Assembly (NCBI GenBank): GCA_005776885.1
Contig: SXOD01000022.1
Span: 42,956-106,955, forward strand
DNA: 64,000 nucleotides
Direction of reading: 5' to 3'
DNA from: Planctomycetia bacterium
GTDB lineage: Bacteria > Planctomycetota > Phycisphaerae > Phycisphaerales > SM1A02
The notes under the pieces are model-generated. The model saw only the letters and a program-made list of their open reading frames with translations. It did no database searches and had not been told where the DNA came from. Position numbers and translations under genes: made by a program. Shown here in pieces: positions 9,418 through 17,577 of this stretch. How positions within the stretch are numbered: position 1 is the first letter of the stretch; the number at the start of each line of letters is the position of its first letter.

Positions 9418-9582
9418 ATGAGCGAATCTGAATCGTGCAACGCGGGCGGCGGGAAGTGCCGACTCTGCCGGATGGTCCTGGCCATCGTGATTGCGGGGTT
9501 GCTGACGTGCATGGCCACCAGCCTCTGGCAGATCGAGCACCACCTGCGCACCATCGCCGAGAAGTGCGCAACCGGCGGCTGA
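9418..9582 (+). CDS. Small single-span membrane protein with N-terminal cysteines
   Basis: A 54-residue open frame with an AAGGA ribosome site seven bases before the ATG. The first 18 residues contain three cysteines, including CRLC. They are followed by one hydrophobic segment (about residues 19-36, MVLAIVIAGLLTCMATSLW) and a short tail with a His-His pair. It is too short for most gene finders, but the good ribosome site, the coherent membrane helix and palindromic element copy 3 placed nine bases after the stop all support a real gene. Function is unknown. CxxC next to a membrane span could bind metal or form disulfides. Confidence 0.65.
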   Translation: MSESESCNAGGGKCRLCRMVLAIVIAGLLTCMATSLWQIEHHLRTIAEKCATGG

Positions 9583-9590
9583 CATCCAGG

Positions 9591-9659
9591 GTCCCCCCTC
9601 GGTTATCGGTGGAAATGTGACCATCAGGGTCACATTTCCACCGATAACCACGAGCGGAC
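9591..9659. repeat. 69-nt palindromic element, copy 3
   Basis: GTCC at 9591, N6, core 9601-9649, N6, GGAC ending 9659. The arm reads GGTTATCGGTGGAAATGTGACC and its partner arm matches it through 22 pairs. Compared with copies 1, 2 and 5 the stem carries several compensated substitutions, so pairing is kept while sequence drifts. It lies after the small membrane-protein gene and 21 bases before the carbonic anhydrase start. Confidence 0.9.
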
Positions 9660-9680
9660 CTTGCTCCTAGCATTCTCCTG

Positions 9681-10304
9681 ATGACCGGCCTCGGCCACCT
9701 CCTCGAACACAACCAGGCGTGGGCCGCGCGGATGGAGCGCGAGCAACCAGGCTTCTTCTCGAGGCTGGTCGATCAGCAGCGCCCGCGCTACCTTTGGATC
9801 GGGTGCTCCGACAGTCGAGTCCCAGCAAACCAGATCGTGGGCCTCCCCCCCGGCGAGGTTTTCGTGCACAGAAATGTCGCCAACCTCGTGGTGCACAGCG
9901 ACCTGAACTGCCTCAGCGTCCTGGACTTTGCCGTCAACATTCTTGGGGTGCGCGACGTCATCGTGTGCGGCCACTACGGCTGCGGTGGAATCAAGGCCGC
10001 GCTCGCGCCATCGCAGGGGCGGATTGTCGACCACTGGGTGCGGCATGTCAGGGACATCGCGAAGTTTTATCGCGAGGAACTTGAGTCGCAATCGTGCCCG
10101 CAGTCCCGTGAGCGCCGCCTCTGCGAACTCAATGTCGCCGTGCAAGTCGTCCATGTGCGAGAGTCACCCGTGCTGGCGGGGATTGCGAGCAAAGAAACCC
10201 GAGTTCACGGGTGGATTTACGACCTTGCCGATGGGCTCTTGGCCGACCTCACACCCACAGTCGAATCGTTGCGCGCGATGGAGCCTTCTGCGGGACTGCG
10301 GTGA
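9681..10304 (+). CDS. can: Beta-class carbonic anhydrase
   Basis: A 207-residue cytoplasmic enzyme for reversible hydration of CO2 to bicarbonate. All diagnostic residues are present: CSDSR (Cys42 zinc ligand, Asp44-Arg46 dyad) and HYGCGG (His98 and Cys101 zinc ligands). Length and the C-terminal VHGWIYDLADG segment match the bacterial Can/CynT group. No cyanase or transporter gene is adjacent, so a housekeeping bicarbonate role is more likely than cyanate metabolism. It starts shortly after palindromic element copy 3. Confidence 0.92.
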   Translation: MTGLGHLLEHNQAWAARMEREQPGFFSRLVDQQRPRYLWIGCSDSRVPANQIVGLPPGEVFVHRNVANLVVHSDLNCLSVLDFAVNILGVRDVIVCGHYGCGGIKAALAPSQGRIVDHWVRHVRDIAKFYREELESQSCPQSRERRLCELNVAVQVVHVRESPVLAGIASKETRVHGWIYDLADGLLADLTPTVESLRAMEPSAGLR

Positions 10305-10335
10305 GTCGCGGCGATGAGGACAGATATCCGCGCAT

Positions 10336-10348
10336 TAGTCCGATAACA
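10336..10348 (+). promoter_or_regulatory. Shared 13-nt upstream motif TAGTCCGATAACA, copy A
   Basis: TAGTCCGATAACA lies in the 200-nt gap upstream of the CotH gene and occurs again, identical and in the same orientation, upstream of the second sulfatase gene at 20326. Both downstream genes encode secreted proteins with dockerin-like modules. It could be a shared regulatory site. A role is not shown, and a chance match cannot be excluded. Confidence 0.3.
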
Positions 10349-10504
10349 AAATTTCGCTTTCTCCTGTCCCCTTCTGACGGTTCCGCGCAAACATCCTGCC
10401 CGAAACCAAACGGATGGTTTGACCCTTTGGTGTTCGCGGCTACGGTTCAACCGTCGTGGTGGGGACCCCTGACGTTGTTTGAGTGCCGCTGAACGGAGAA
10501 AGAC

Positions 10505-12784
10505 ATGAACCTCACCCAGACGCTTCGATCGATCGTCCTCCTCGCCGCCCTGCTCGCCGCCAACAGTGGAGCGAGCGCACAAGACCTCTACGACCCCGCG
10601 ATCCTTCGCACGATCAACCTCCAGTTCCATGACGCGAACTGGCAGACGCTGATCGTCCAGAACTACCAGTCGCAGACCAACATCCTGGCGGATCTCACCA
10701 TGGACGGGGTGACCTACCCCAATGTCGGTGTGCGCGCACGCGGCAACACGTCGTTCACGCAGCTGCCAGCCGGGTCGCAGAAGTGGTCGTTGGGCGTGGA
10801 GATGGACTTTGTCGATCCGCTGCAAGACCTGCTTGGCTACGACACGCTCAACCTCAACAACGGCTTCCACGACCCGACCTTCTGCCGCGAGGTGATCTAC
10901 AACAACATCGTCGCGAAGTACATCCCCAACGGGCGCGCCAATCATGTAGTCGTCACGCTCAACGGCCAGAACTGGGGTGTGTACATCAACTACCAGCAGT
11001 TTGACCAAACGATGCTGAATGATTTCTTTGCTGACGAGACTGGCCTGCGGGTGAAGTGCGCCAACAATCCGCAGGGGCCCGGGCTGGTCTACAACGGCAC
11101 TACGCAGTCCGGGTACACGGCCTATGAGATCAAGCATGACGGCGGGCTCGCAAACCCTTGGGGAGCCCACATCGCGGTCTGCAACGCCATCACCAATGGC
11201 TCGACCGCCAACATTGCGCAGATCGACGCGATCCTCGCACTTGATTCCTCGATCTGGTCAACCGCACTGGAAAACCTGCTCACCGACGATGACTCGTACA
11301 TGAACAAGGGGTGCGATTTCGTGACCTATCGCGACCCGCTGGATGGGAGAACCCACATTCTGCAGGCGGACGCGAATGAGTCGTTTACGCAAACGACGTG
11401 GGCGCCGACGAGGAACTTTACGTCGACCAGCCGCCCGCTCTTTTCGCACTGCTTCCTCAATACGGAGATGCGGCAGCGCTTCTTCGCGCACTATCGTGAT
11501 GCACTCGCGGCCGAGCTGAGCTGGGAAAACCTGGGCCCGCTCTTCACGGCGCAGCGCGCCCTGATCGATGCGGCGGTGCAGGCCGACACCAAGAAGCTCT
11601 ACACGTACACGCTCTTCCAGCAGAACTTCACTTCACAGGTGACGTTGCCGTACTCTGGTCCGGCGGGTGGAACGGTGCCAGGGTTGCAGCAGTTTGTCGA
11701 TGGCCGACGCACCTACCTCCTCGGGCAGGCCGAAGTGGTAGCCGTGGGGCCGACGATCGCCAGCGCGAGTCTCTCGGACGAACACCCGCAGCCGGGGGAG
11801 TCGGTGTGGTTGCGAGCGGAAGTGGCAAACGCCGGCACCGGCATCTCGGCGGTGACGGGGCTCTACCGCACCGCACCCGGAGTGTTCTCTCGCGTGACGA
11901 TGCTGGACAATGGCGCGTCGGGTGACGGCGCGTCGGGCGATGGCGTGTACGGCGCGCTCCTCCCAGTCTCGGCAACGGCCGGGCAGAAGGTGGAGTGGTA
12001 TGTCATGGCGAAGGCCACGAATTCCTACGGCTCCCTCAGCTTCTTGCCTGTCCGCTCCGAGCTCGCGCCCAATGTCTTCAGTTTCGGTTTCGGCGAAGCC
12101 GGCGTTCGAGTGACGGAGTTCATGTACTTCGGCGCCACGGGCGAGTTCTTCGAGCTCACCAACCTGACCGACGCTTCCATCGATATCTCAAGTTGGAGCA
12201 CCGACGACGAGTCCGGCCAGCCCGGCGCCTTCCCGCTTGCCGGGGCCGGAGTCCTCGCGCCGGGAGCATCGGTGCTGGTCACCGATGTCGACCCAGCGAT
12301 TTTCCGTGCAGCATGGTCGGTCCCGGCCACGACGCCGGTCCTCGGCCCAAACCTGACCGCCGAGATCGGGCGGAATGACGAGATCAACCTGTTCGACGGC
12401 AGCGGAAACCTCGTCGAACGCCTGCGGTATGGTGACGAGGTGTTCCCAGGATCCATCCGCACACGCAATGTGGCCGGTGTCACCTGCGCAGCCGACATGG
12501 GCGCCGACGACATCGGAGCCTGGTTCTTTGCTGCCCCCGGCGATGCCAACGGCTCGTGGGTCTCCTCCGGTGCCGACATCGGCTCTCCCGGCGTGTACAC
12601 GGGCTGGACATGCAGCGCCAACCCCTGCCCAGCAGACCTTGACGCCAACGGCTCGGTCGACGGCGCCGACCTCGCATCCATCCTCAGCAACTGGGGGCTT
12701 GGCGGCACGGGCGACCTCGATGGCAGCGGTGCGGTGGACGGTGCTGACTTAGCCGCGATCTTGGGATCGTGGGGCCCATGCTGA
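10505..12784 (+). CDS. Secreted CotH-family protein with lamin-tail and dockerin-like domains
   Basis: A 759-residue protein. It has a signal peptide (cleavage near GASAQ), then a CotH domain (about residues 30-420) with typical VGVRARGNTSF and later ILQADANESF segments; some CotH proteins are atypical protein kinases. A beta domain follows, then a lamin-tail domain (about 530-650, TEFMYFGATGEFFELTNLT) and a C-terminal two-loop dockerin-like module ending LAAILGSWGPC. GGAG six bases before the ATG supports the start. The stop overlaps the start of the DUF4956 gene, a partner often found next to CotH genes, so the two are probably translationally coupled. The biological role is unknown. Confidence 0.82.
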   Translation: MNLTQTLRSIVLLAALLAANSGASAQDLYDPAILRTINLQFHDANWQTLIVQNYQSQTNILADLTMDGVTYPNVGVRARGNTSFTQLPAGSQKWSLGVEMDFVDPLQDLLGYDTLNLNNGFHDPTFCREVIYNNIVAKYIPNGRANHVVVTLNGQNWGVYINYQQFDQTMLNDFFADETGLRVKCANNPQGPGLVYNGTTQSGYTAYEIKHDGGLANPWGAHIAVCNAITNGSTANIAQIDAILALDSSIWSTALENLLTDDDSYMNKGCDFVTYRDPLDGRTHILQADANESFTQTTWAPTRNFTSTSRPLFSHCFLNTEMRQRFFAHYRDALAAELSWENLGPLFTAQRALIDAAVQADTKKLYTYTLFQQNFTSQVTLPYSGPAGGTVPGLQQFVDGRRTYLLGQAEVVAVGPTIASASLSDEHPQPGESVWLRAEVANAGTGISAVTGLYRTAPGVFSRVTMLDNGASGDGASGDGVYGALLPVSATAGQKVEWYVMAKATNSYGSLSFLPVRSELAPNVFSFGFGEAGVRVTEFMYFGATGEFFELTNLTDASIDISSWSTDDESGQPGAFPLAGAGVLAPGASVLVTDVDPAIFRAAWSVPATTPVLGPNLTAEIGRNDEINLFDGSGNLVERLRYGDEVFPGSIRTRNVAGVTCAADMGADDIGAWFFAAPGDANGSWVSSGADIGSPGVYTGWTCSANPCPADLDANGSVDGADLASILSNWGLGGTGDLDGSGAVDGADLAAILGSWGPC

Positions 12785-13533
12785 TGATTCAAGCCGCATC
12801 AGACGCGCAGGCATCTCCACTTTCAGTCGCCAACCCATTCACGGACTGGATCCACCAGTCATTCTCATCGGACTCGCACGTCGATGCTGGTGACATCTCG
12901 ATCCGGATGGGCGCAGCGCTTGCGTTTGGCCTGCTGATTGCGCTGATCTATCGACTGACTCGAGGTCCGCAAGCCGCCAAGTCGCCGCTCGTGGCAACGC
13001 TCGTGTTGCTCACGGTCTTGCTCGCCATGACGACCATCGTCATCGGCGACAACCTGGCGCGAGCCTTCAGCGTGGTTGGCGCCTTGTCGATCGTGCGATT
13101 CCGCACCATCGTGTCCGACACGCGCGACACGGCCTTCGTCATCTTCTCCGTTGGCGTGGGGCTGGCCGTGGGCGCAGGGTTCTTGGTCGTGCCTCTGATC
13201 GCGATGCCGTTTGCGTTCGTGGCGGCCTACCTGTTCCATCACATGTTGGATGCGGGATCGGTATCGACTGCACACGGGACGACATGCCTCCTCACGGTGA
13301 GGATCGAGCTCGGCCGGCGAGTCGATGACGAAATCGCGGCGCTCCTTTCGCGCCACGCGGTCCGGTCGGCACTCAGGGGCATTGGCACAGCCAAGTTGGG
13401 CGACGCGTTCGAGCAGAAGTTCGATGTCTCAGTCGCCGACGCCACCCAGATGCGCGCGCTGTCCGAGGGGCTGCTCGCCATCGATGGCGTCAAGTTCGTC
13501 GGGCTGGAGCGAGCGTCGTCCAACGGGGGCTGA
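12778..13533 (+). CDS. DUF4956 membrane protein
   Basis: A roughly 250-residue protein with four or five hydrophobic segments in the first 150 residues, an RFRTIVSDTRDTAFV loop and a soluble C-terminal domain. This matches DUF4956, which is usually encoded beside CotH and a VTC-type polyphosphate polymerase domain. No VTC gene is present here. The ATG at 12778 overlaps the CotH stop; GTG 12769 and ATG 12784 are alternatives. Palindromic element copy 4 begins five bases after the stop. Confidence 0.8.
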   Translation: MLMIQAASDAQASPLSVANPFTDWIHQSFSSDSHVDAGDISIRMGAALAFGLLIALIYRLTRGPQAAKSPLVATLVLLTVLLAMTTIVIGDNLARAFSVVGALSIVRFRTIVSDTRDTAFVIFSVGVGLAVGAGFLVVPLIAMPFAFVAAYLFHHMLDAGSVSTAHGTTCLLTVRIELGRRVDDEIAALLSRHAVRSALRGIGTAKLGDAFEQKFDVSVADATQMRALSEGLLAIDGVKFVGLERASSNGG

Positions 13534-13537
13534 AAGT

Positions 13538-13606
13538 GTCCGCTCGCGGTTATCGGTGGAAATGTGACATCCAGGGTCACATTTCCACCGATAACCGGGG
13601 AGGGAC
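13538..13606. repeat. 69-nt palindromic element, copy 4
   Basis: GTCC at 13538, N6, core 13548-13596, N6, GGAC ending 13606. The arm is GGTTATCGGTGGAAATGTGAC. The outer 21 pairs are intact; the innermost two positions are mismatched or wobble, making this the least perfect copy. It fills the gap between the DUF4956 stop and the GTG start of the YcaQ-like gene. Confidence 0.88.
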
Positions 13607-13621
13607 CTAGGCTCTGGCCCC

Positions 13622-14860
13622 GTGGCTGCCCGACCAGTCCTGGCACAAGTTCGACCGCCCGAAGCCGTCACCGCCGAGCAGGCGCGTCGAGTCTTGCTCC
13701 GGCTCCAGGGACTGGCCGACGCGCCGGCCAAGAGTTCCGCGCGCGCTGTCGCCGCGTTGGTCGACCGCCTCGGATACGTGCAAGTCGATTCGATCAATGT
13801 GCTCGAACGCGCTCACCACCTGATCCTCGGCACTCGTCTGGATGGCTATCGGCACGGGCATCTCTCCCACGCCCTGGAGAACTCGCGCACCCTCTTCGAG
13901 CACTGGACGCACGACGCCTGCGCCATCCCCACGCGCTGGTACCCGCACTGGAAGCATCGATTCGAACGCTTCGACGAGCGAGTCAAGCGCAACGCTTGGT
14001 GGCAGGGTCGATTCAAGGGCAAGCCTGACGTCACGCTCCGTCGTGTGCTCGCTCGGATCGGTCGCGAGGGCCCGCTCCGCGCGCGCGACTTCGAGCCACC
14101 GCAGCCTCGCGAGAAGGGGGGCTGGTGGGAGTGGCACCCCGAGAAGGCGGCGCTGGAACACCTGTGGCGCCGTGGCGACTTGGCCATCTCGCGGCGCGAG
14201 CGATTCGAAAAGGTGTACGACCTGTCGGAGCGTGTCCACCCGGCCCACCACGCGGCCGATCGGCCGCCACACGACGAGCTCGTCGAGTGGGCGTGCCGCG
14301 AGGCGATTGACCGCATCGGCATCGGCACCGCGACGGAGATCGCGCACTTCTTCAACGCGATCTCGATCGCCGACGCGCGCGCGTGGCTGGAGCAGACGAC
14401 GCGCGACGGGAAGTTGGTGCGAGTGGTGGTGTCGCCTGAGCGAGCATCCGGGAAGCCGGCCGCGGGCTTCGCTCTTCCGAACTGGCGTGCCCTCGCGGGC
14501 GAGACGGTCGCCGACCGGATCCGCCTCCTCGCCCCCTTTGACCCCGTCATCCGAGAGCGCGCACGCATGGAGCGCCTCTTCGGGTTCGACTATCGATTTG
14601 AAGCCTTCGTTCCCGCGGCGAAGCGCCAATACGGGTACTACGTGTTGCCGATGTTGTGGGGCGATCGCCTCATCGGGCGCATCGACCTCAAGCACGACCG
14701 CGAAACTGGCCAGCTCGTGACCGTCGGGTGCTGGTGGGAGGCGGCTCGACGTCGGAATGGCCTGAGTCGATGCGTCCGACACACTCCGCCCACGCGCGCG
14801 ATCGCCAGTGCCTTGGAGCGCTCGCTCGCTCGGCTCTCGTCGCAGCTCGGAGCGACCTAG
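13622..14860 (+). CDS. ycaQ: YcaQ/AlkX-type winged-helix DNA glycosylase
   Basis: A 412-residue protein of the HTH_42 family. The LGYVQVDSINVLERAHHLIL segment carries the Gln-x-Asp catalytic motif of AlkX/YcaQ glycosylases, which unhook interstrand crosslinks and alkylated bases. Further family landmarks are the LFEHWTHDACAIPTRWYP stretch and the C-terminal FDYRFEAFVPAAKRQYGYYVLP region. The start is a GTG right after palindromic element copy 4. It is convergent with the GYF_2 gene, with six bases between stops. Crosslink repair in this organism is inferred from the family. Confidence 0.85.
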   Translation: MAARPVLAQVRPPEAVTAEQARRVLLRLQGLADAPAKSSARAVAALVDRLGYVQVDSINVLERAHHLILGTRLDGYRHGHLSHALENSRTLFEHWTHDACAIPTRWYPHWKHRFERFDERVKRNAWWQGRFKGKPDVTLRRVLARIGREGPLRARDFEPPQPREKGGWWEWHPEKAALEHLWRRGDLAISRRERFEKVYDLSERVHPAHHAADRPPHDELVEWACREAIDRIGIGTATEIAHFFNAISIADARAWLEQTTRDGKLVRVVVSPERASGKPAAGFALPNWRALAGETVADRIRLLAPFDPVIRERARMERLFGFDYRFEAFVPAAKRQYGYYVLPMLWGDRLIGRIDLKHDRETGQLVTVGCWWEAARRRNGLSRCVRHTPPTRAIASALERSLARLSSQLGAT

Positions 14861-14866
14861 CCGGCC

Positions 14867-16012
14867 TCACTCCGTTCGCGTGTTGCGCTCGATCTGGATG
14901 AGGAGCGGAAACGCCAGGAAGAGGAGGATGAACAGCAGCGACCCGCCCACTCCGGCGGCCGCGGGGAGGAGAAGTGCTCGTCGCACCGCGTCCGCCTGCT
15001 CACGAGCCAGTTGCGCAAGCGATTCAGCCTCGATGCGTTGATCGAACTCGCGCACGTACCAGTTGGTTGCGCTCGCGGCATCGCAGTCCTCGCCCGAAGG
15101 CTTCTCGCGGGCCCACGCCTGTGCGAACCCTTCCAACCCAGACACGAACTGCTCCTGATACTGGCTGGGGACATCGCCGAGGTTGGAGCAGATGACCTCG
15201 GTCGATCGTTCTGGCTCCAGTCCCAGGATCGCCACGACCTTGGTGAATCGCGTTCGGTACTCGCGGCATGGATCGAAGGGGTCGATCGCACCCGCGCGCC
15301 CGGTGCGGCCCGATCCCGACCCCGCCGCCGGATCGGCACCTCGTCGACCCTGGGACGGTGTCGGCCGTTCACATGCCGCAATGAACTCCGACACCTCGGG
15401 GTCGGTCACTCCCATCGAAGTCGGGAGCGGGTTGGGCATGAGGGCGTACAAGCCCAAGCCAACCGAGCCGACGACGGCCAGGATGGCAACCAGCACGGCG
15501 AACACCGAAAATCCCTTGCCGAACCCGAAGGCCACGCGCAGGATTCGATCTCCGAGCCCGACGGGGACTGGCTTGGCAGCACGAAGGCGCGGCTGCGGGG
15601 GACTCACATCGACAGGGGGGCCCGATGTCGAATCGGTCGCCATCGGCGCCTCTGGCGCTGACCACTCGACGTCTGGATCGATGCGACCAGTGGGAAGAGG
15701 CAGGGGACGCTCTGGCGGTGGAGTCACCTCAACGGGGAATGGCGGCGGCGGAGTGGGTGCCGCTGGCGGCCTCGGTGGGGCGAGCGGCGGCGTCGACTCA
15801 ACAGGTTCGTAGCGCGGCAATCGAGCCTCCGCGGCCTGAAGCGCGTCCGCCAGTCCGGCGACATCGCCTGCCTTGTGCCAGCTGCTTCGACCTTCACCGC
15901 GAAGCTCCGTCGATCGAGTGATTCCACCGACTTCGATGAGTCGAAGGACTTCGCCGTAGTGAAGGGGTCCACGCTCTGGCTCCCCGCGGTCTCGAATGAA
16001 GAATCGCGCCAT
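14867..16012 (-). CDS. GYF_2-domain membrane protein
   Basis: A protein of about 381 residues. An N-terminal GYF_2 domain (about residues 2-55, FFIRDRGEPERGPLHYGEV) is followed by a long Pro-rich linker, a transmembrane helix near the middle, a soluble segment with four cysteines, and a second hydrophobic helix just before the C-terminus. GYF_2 domains bind proline-rich peptides, and the linker might be a self or partner ligand (inference). The ATG at 16012 is preceded by GGAGG at a six-base distance, which fixes the start. The function is unknown. Confidence 0.75.
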   Translation of the reverse strand: MARFFIRDRGEPERGPLHYGEVLRLIEVGGITRSTELRGEGRSSWHKAGDVAGLADALQAAEARLPRYEPVESTPPLAPPRPPAAPTPPPPFPVEVTPPPERPLPLPTGRIDPDVEWSAPEAPMATDSTSGPPVDVSPPQPRLRAAKPVPVGLGDRILRVAFGFGKGFSVFAVLVAILAVVGSVGLGLYALMPNPLPTSMGVTDPEVSEFIAACERPTPSQGRRGADPAAGSGSGRTGRAGAIDPFDPCREYRTRFTKVVAILGLEPERSTEVICSNLGDVPSQYQEQFVSGLEGFAQAWAREKPSGEDCDAASATNWYVREFDQRIEAESLAQLAREQADAVRRALLLPAAAGVGGSLLFILLFLAFPLLIQIERNTRTE

Positions 16013-16018
16013 CAGTGT

Positions 16019-16023
16019 CCTCC
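16019..16023 (-). promoter_or_regulatory. Ribosome binding site of the GYF_2 gene
   Basis: GGAGG on the reverse strand, six bases before the ATG at 16012. It decides for this start over the Met six codons upstream. Confidence 0.7.
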
Positions 16024-16100
16024 AGACCAAGCCCGATGGGACCGGGAAGAGTGCGTGAGCGTACTGGGGGGCCTTCTGCGCGTCGAACTCCCCACCTCAC

Positions 16101-16169
16101 GTCCCTCGGCGGTTATCGGTGAGAATGTGCCCCTCAGGGGCACATTCTCACCGATAACCGGGTCCGGAC
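16101..16169. repeat. 69-nt palindromic element, copy 5 (contains a gene's stop codon)
   Basis: GTCC at 16101, N6, core 16111-16159, N6, GGAC ending 16169. The core is identical to copy 2. Read on the reverse strand, it supplies the last codons, …Pro-Gly-Tyr-Arg-stop, of the gene ending at 16148. This is the last copy in the window; none was found in the remaining 48 kb. Confidence 0.9.
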
Positions 16170-17575
16170 CTCGGCTCCGCCGCCCGTTCCGGCAACGGCC
16201 AGTCGGCTACCAGGCTCCCCAGCGGCACCGGATAGTGCGCGACCGCGCGGTAGTGCTTGAATCGCAGGAGATCCTGCCCGGTCTCCGTGAGTGCATGGTG
16301 CACCAAGGCTCGATAGGCCGCGTTGGCGTCGGCGACTGCGCGGGGGAGCGAAATCGATCGCGGGCAAGTGAGCGGCGCATCCGATTGCTCCTGGTGGGAG
16401 ACACCCACATTTGGATTGAGGATCGGGTGGGTCGTCGAGTGCTGCACATACGCCGCCGTCGCGTCGATGGCCGGAAGCGAGCGATGCACGAACACATCCA
16501 GCACCACCATGCGTGTCGGAAGTCCAACCGCGACACCCAATCGGCCGAAGTCATCCGCCTGCCGACGGTAGACATAGCCGCTCCCGGGGATCGACTCGGA
16601 AAAGGCCAGCCAAAACGGCCCGCGGGGCGGGCGCCGAATGCTCAGCGTGGCCGTTGGTCGGATCCGAGAGTGCCGCTCAAACTCTTCGGGAGTGACCTCG
16701 CCCGGCCCCTTCCTCCTGCCAAAACTTCCAGTGGGAAGGGTGACGACGATGTCCAGTGCATCCACGCCTGGCGCTGAACAATTGGGCACAAGCCACGGCA
16801 CGGCCCCGGCAACTGCGTCCGGCTTCACCAGGTGCGACGGAATGCTGCCGGCTTCCCAGCTGGCCAGCGGGGAGTACATGGTGAGCGGTCCCGTGTCTGC
16901 GGTGACAGCGATCCCAAACTGCAGCTGTGCGCCAACAAGGTCGATGTCGTCGCTGCCGTGGCCCGCACCACCATCCCCATGGCCGCCTCCCACATGACCG
17001 TTCCCGGCCGCACCGAGTCCCGCCCCCGGCAGGACGAACAGTGCCCCAACCTTCAGTTGCATCGACACGCCACGCAATGCCGAGAGCGCCTTGAATGCAT
17101 TCTTTCGGATGAGCAGCGCGCGGCGCTCTGCCATGCCGGCCGCCGCGTGCTCGGCGCGAAGTCCGCGTGCGCGAATGTCGTGGCCGTCATCGATCCCGGT
17201 CGCACCATCCAGGTCCACCAGCGTGTGGAGCCTCCGCAGCGGAGTTCCCGCCTCATTCGCCAGCGTCGCCAATCTCTCCAGCGCCTCGGCGATCGCATGC
17301 AACCGAGGCTCGTCAACCCCCGCAAGCCGGAGCGCCAGCTGCATGTACTCGCAACCGCGAGGGCCGGGCAACGCGCGGAGCACGGCGGTCGGGTCCGGCG
17401 TGGTGGCGATGCGCCACAACTGCCACCCAAGCGACTTGTCCAGCTTCAGTCGACGAGAAAAGTCGCGCGCGCTGTGCGCCTTCGCCAGCATCGGTCCCAG
17501 CGCCGCCGCGAGTGCCTCATGCAGCGCCGCCGCGCCACCGAGAAGCGGATCGTCCTGTGCGCCGGCCACGCCCAA
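16148..17575 (-). CDS. Conserved-looking hypothetical protein with Gly/His-rich insert
   Basis: A 475-residue protein of no family I recognise. The N-terminal half is helical and alanine-rich, the C-terminal half is mixed. Near the centre a Gly/His/Asp-rich stretch (GNGHVGGGHGDGGAGHGSDD) interrupts the fold and could be a flexible loop or a metal-binding segment. No signal peptide or clear membrane span is seen. It begins two bases after the stop of the deoxyhypusine-synthase-like gene, so the two are probably one operon; the start would be TTG at 17575. Its C-terminus Ser-Gly-Pro-Gly-Tyr-Arg is encoded by palindromic element copy 5. Confidence 0.6.
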   Translation of the reverse strand: MGVAGAQDDPLLGGAAALHEALAAALGPMLAKAHSARDFSRRLKLDKSLGWQLWRIATTPDPTAVLRALPGPRGCEYMQLALRLAGVDEPRLHAIAEALERLATLANEAGTPLRRLHTLVDLDGATGIDDGHDIRARGLRAEHAAAGMAERRALLIRKNAFKALSALRGVSMQLKVGALFVLPGAGLGAAGNGHVGGGHGDGGAGHGSDDIDLVGAQLQFGIAVTADTGPLTMYSPLASWEAGSIPSHLVKPDAVAGAVPWLVPNCSAPGVDALDIVVTLPTGSFGRRKGPGEVTPEEFERHSRIRPTATLSIRRPPRGPFWLAFSESIPGSGYVYRRQADDFGRLGVAVGLPTRMVVLDVFVHRSLPAIDATAAYVQHSTTHPILNPNVGVSHQEQSDAPLTCPRSISLPRAVADANAAYRALVHHALTETGQDLLRFKHYRAVAHYPVPLGSLVADWPLPERAAEPRSGPGYR

Positions 17576-17577
17576 GG

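Noticed and set aside
15000..15700. Forward open frames opposite the GYF_2 gene
   Set aside because: They mirror the reverse-strand gene in GC-rich DNA, lack ribosome sites and show no recognisable domain.
1392..16169. Palindromic elements as ordinary Rho-independent terminators
   Set aside because: None has a T-run after the stem on either strand, and the conserved GTCC/GGAC boxes with fixed spacers are not terminator features. A role in termination is not excluded, but the label is not justified.
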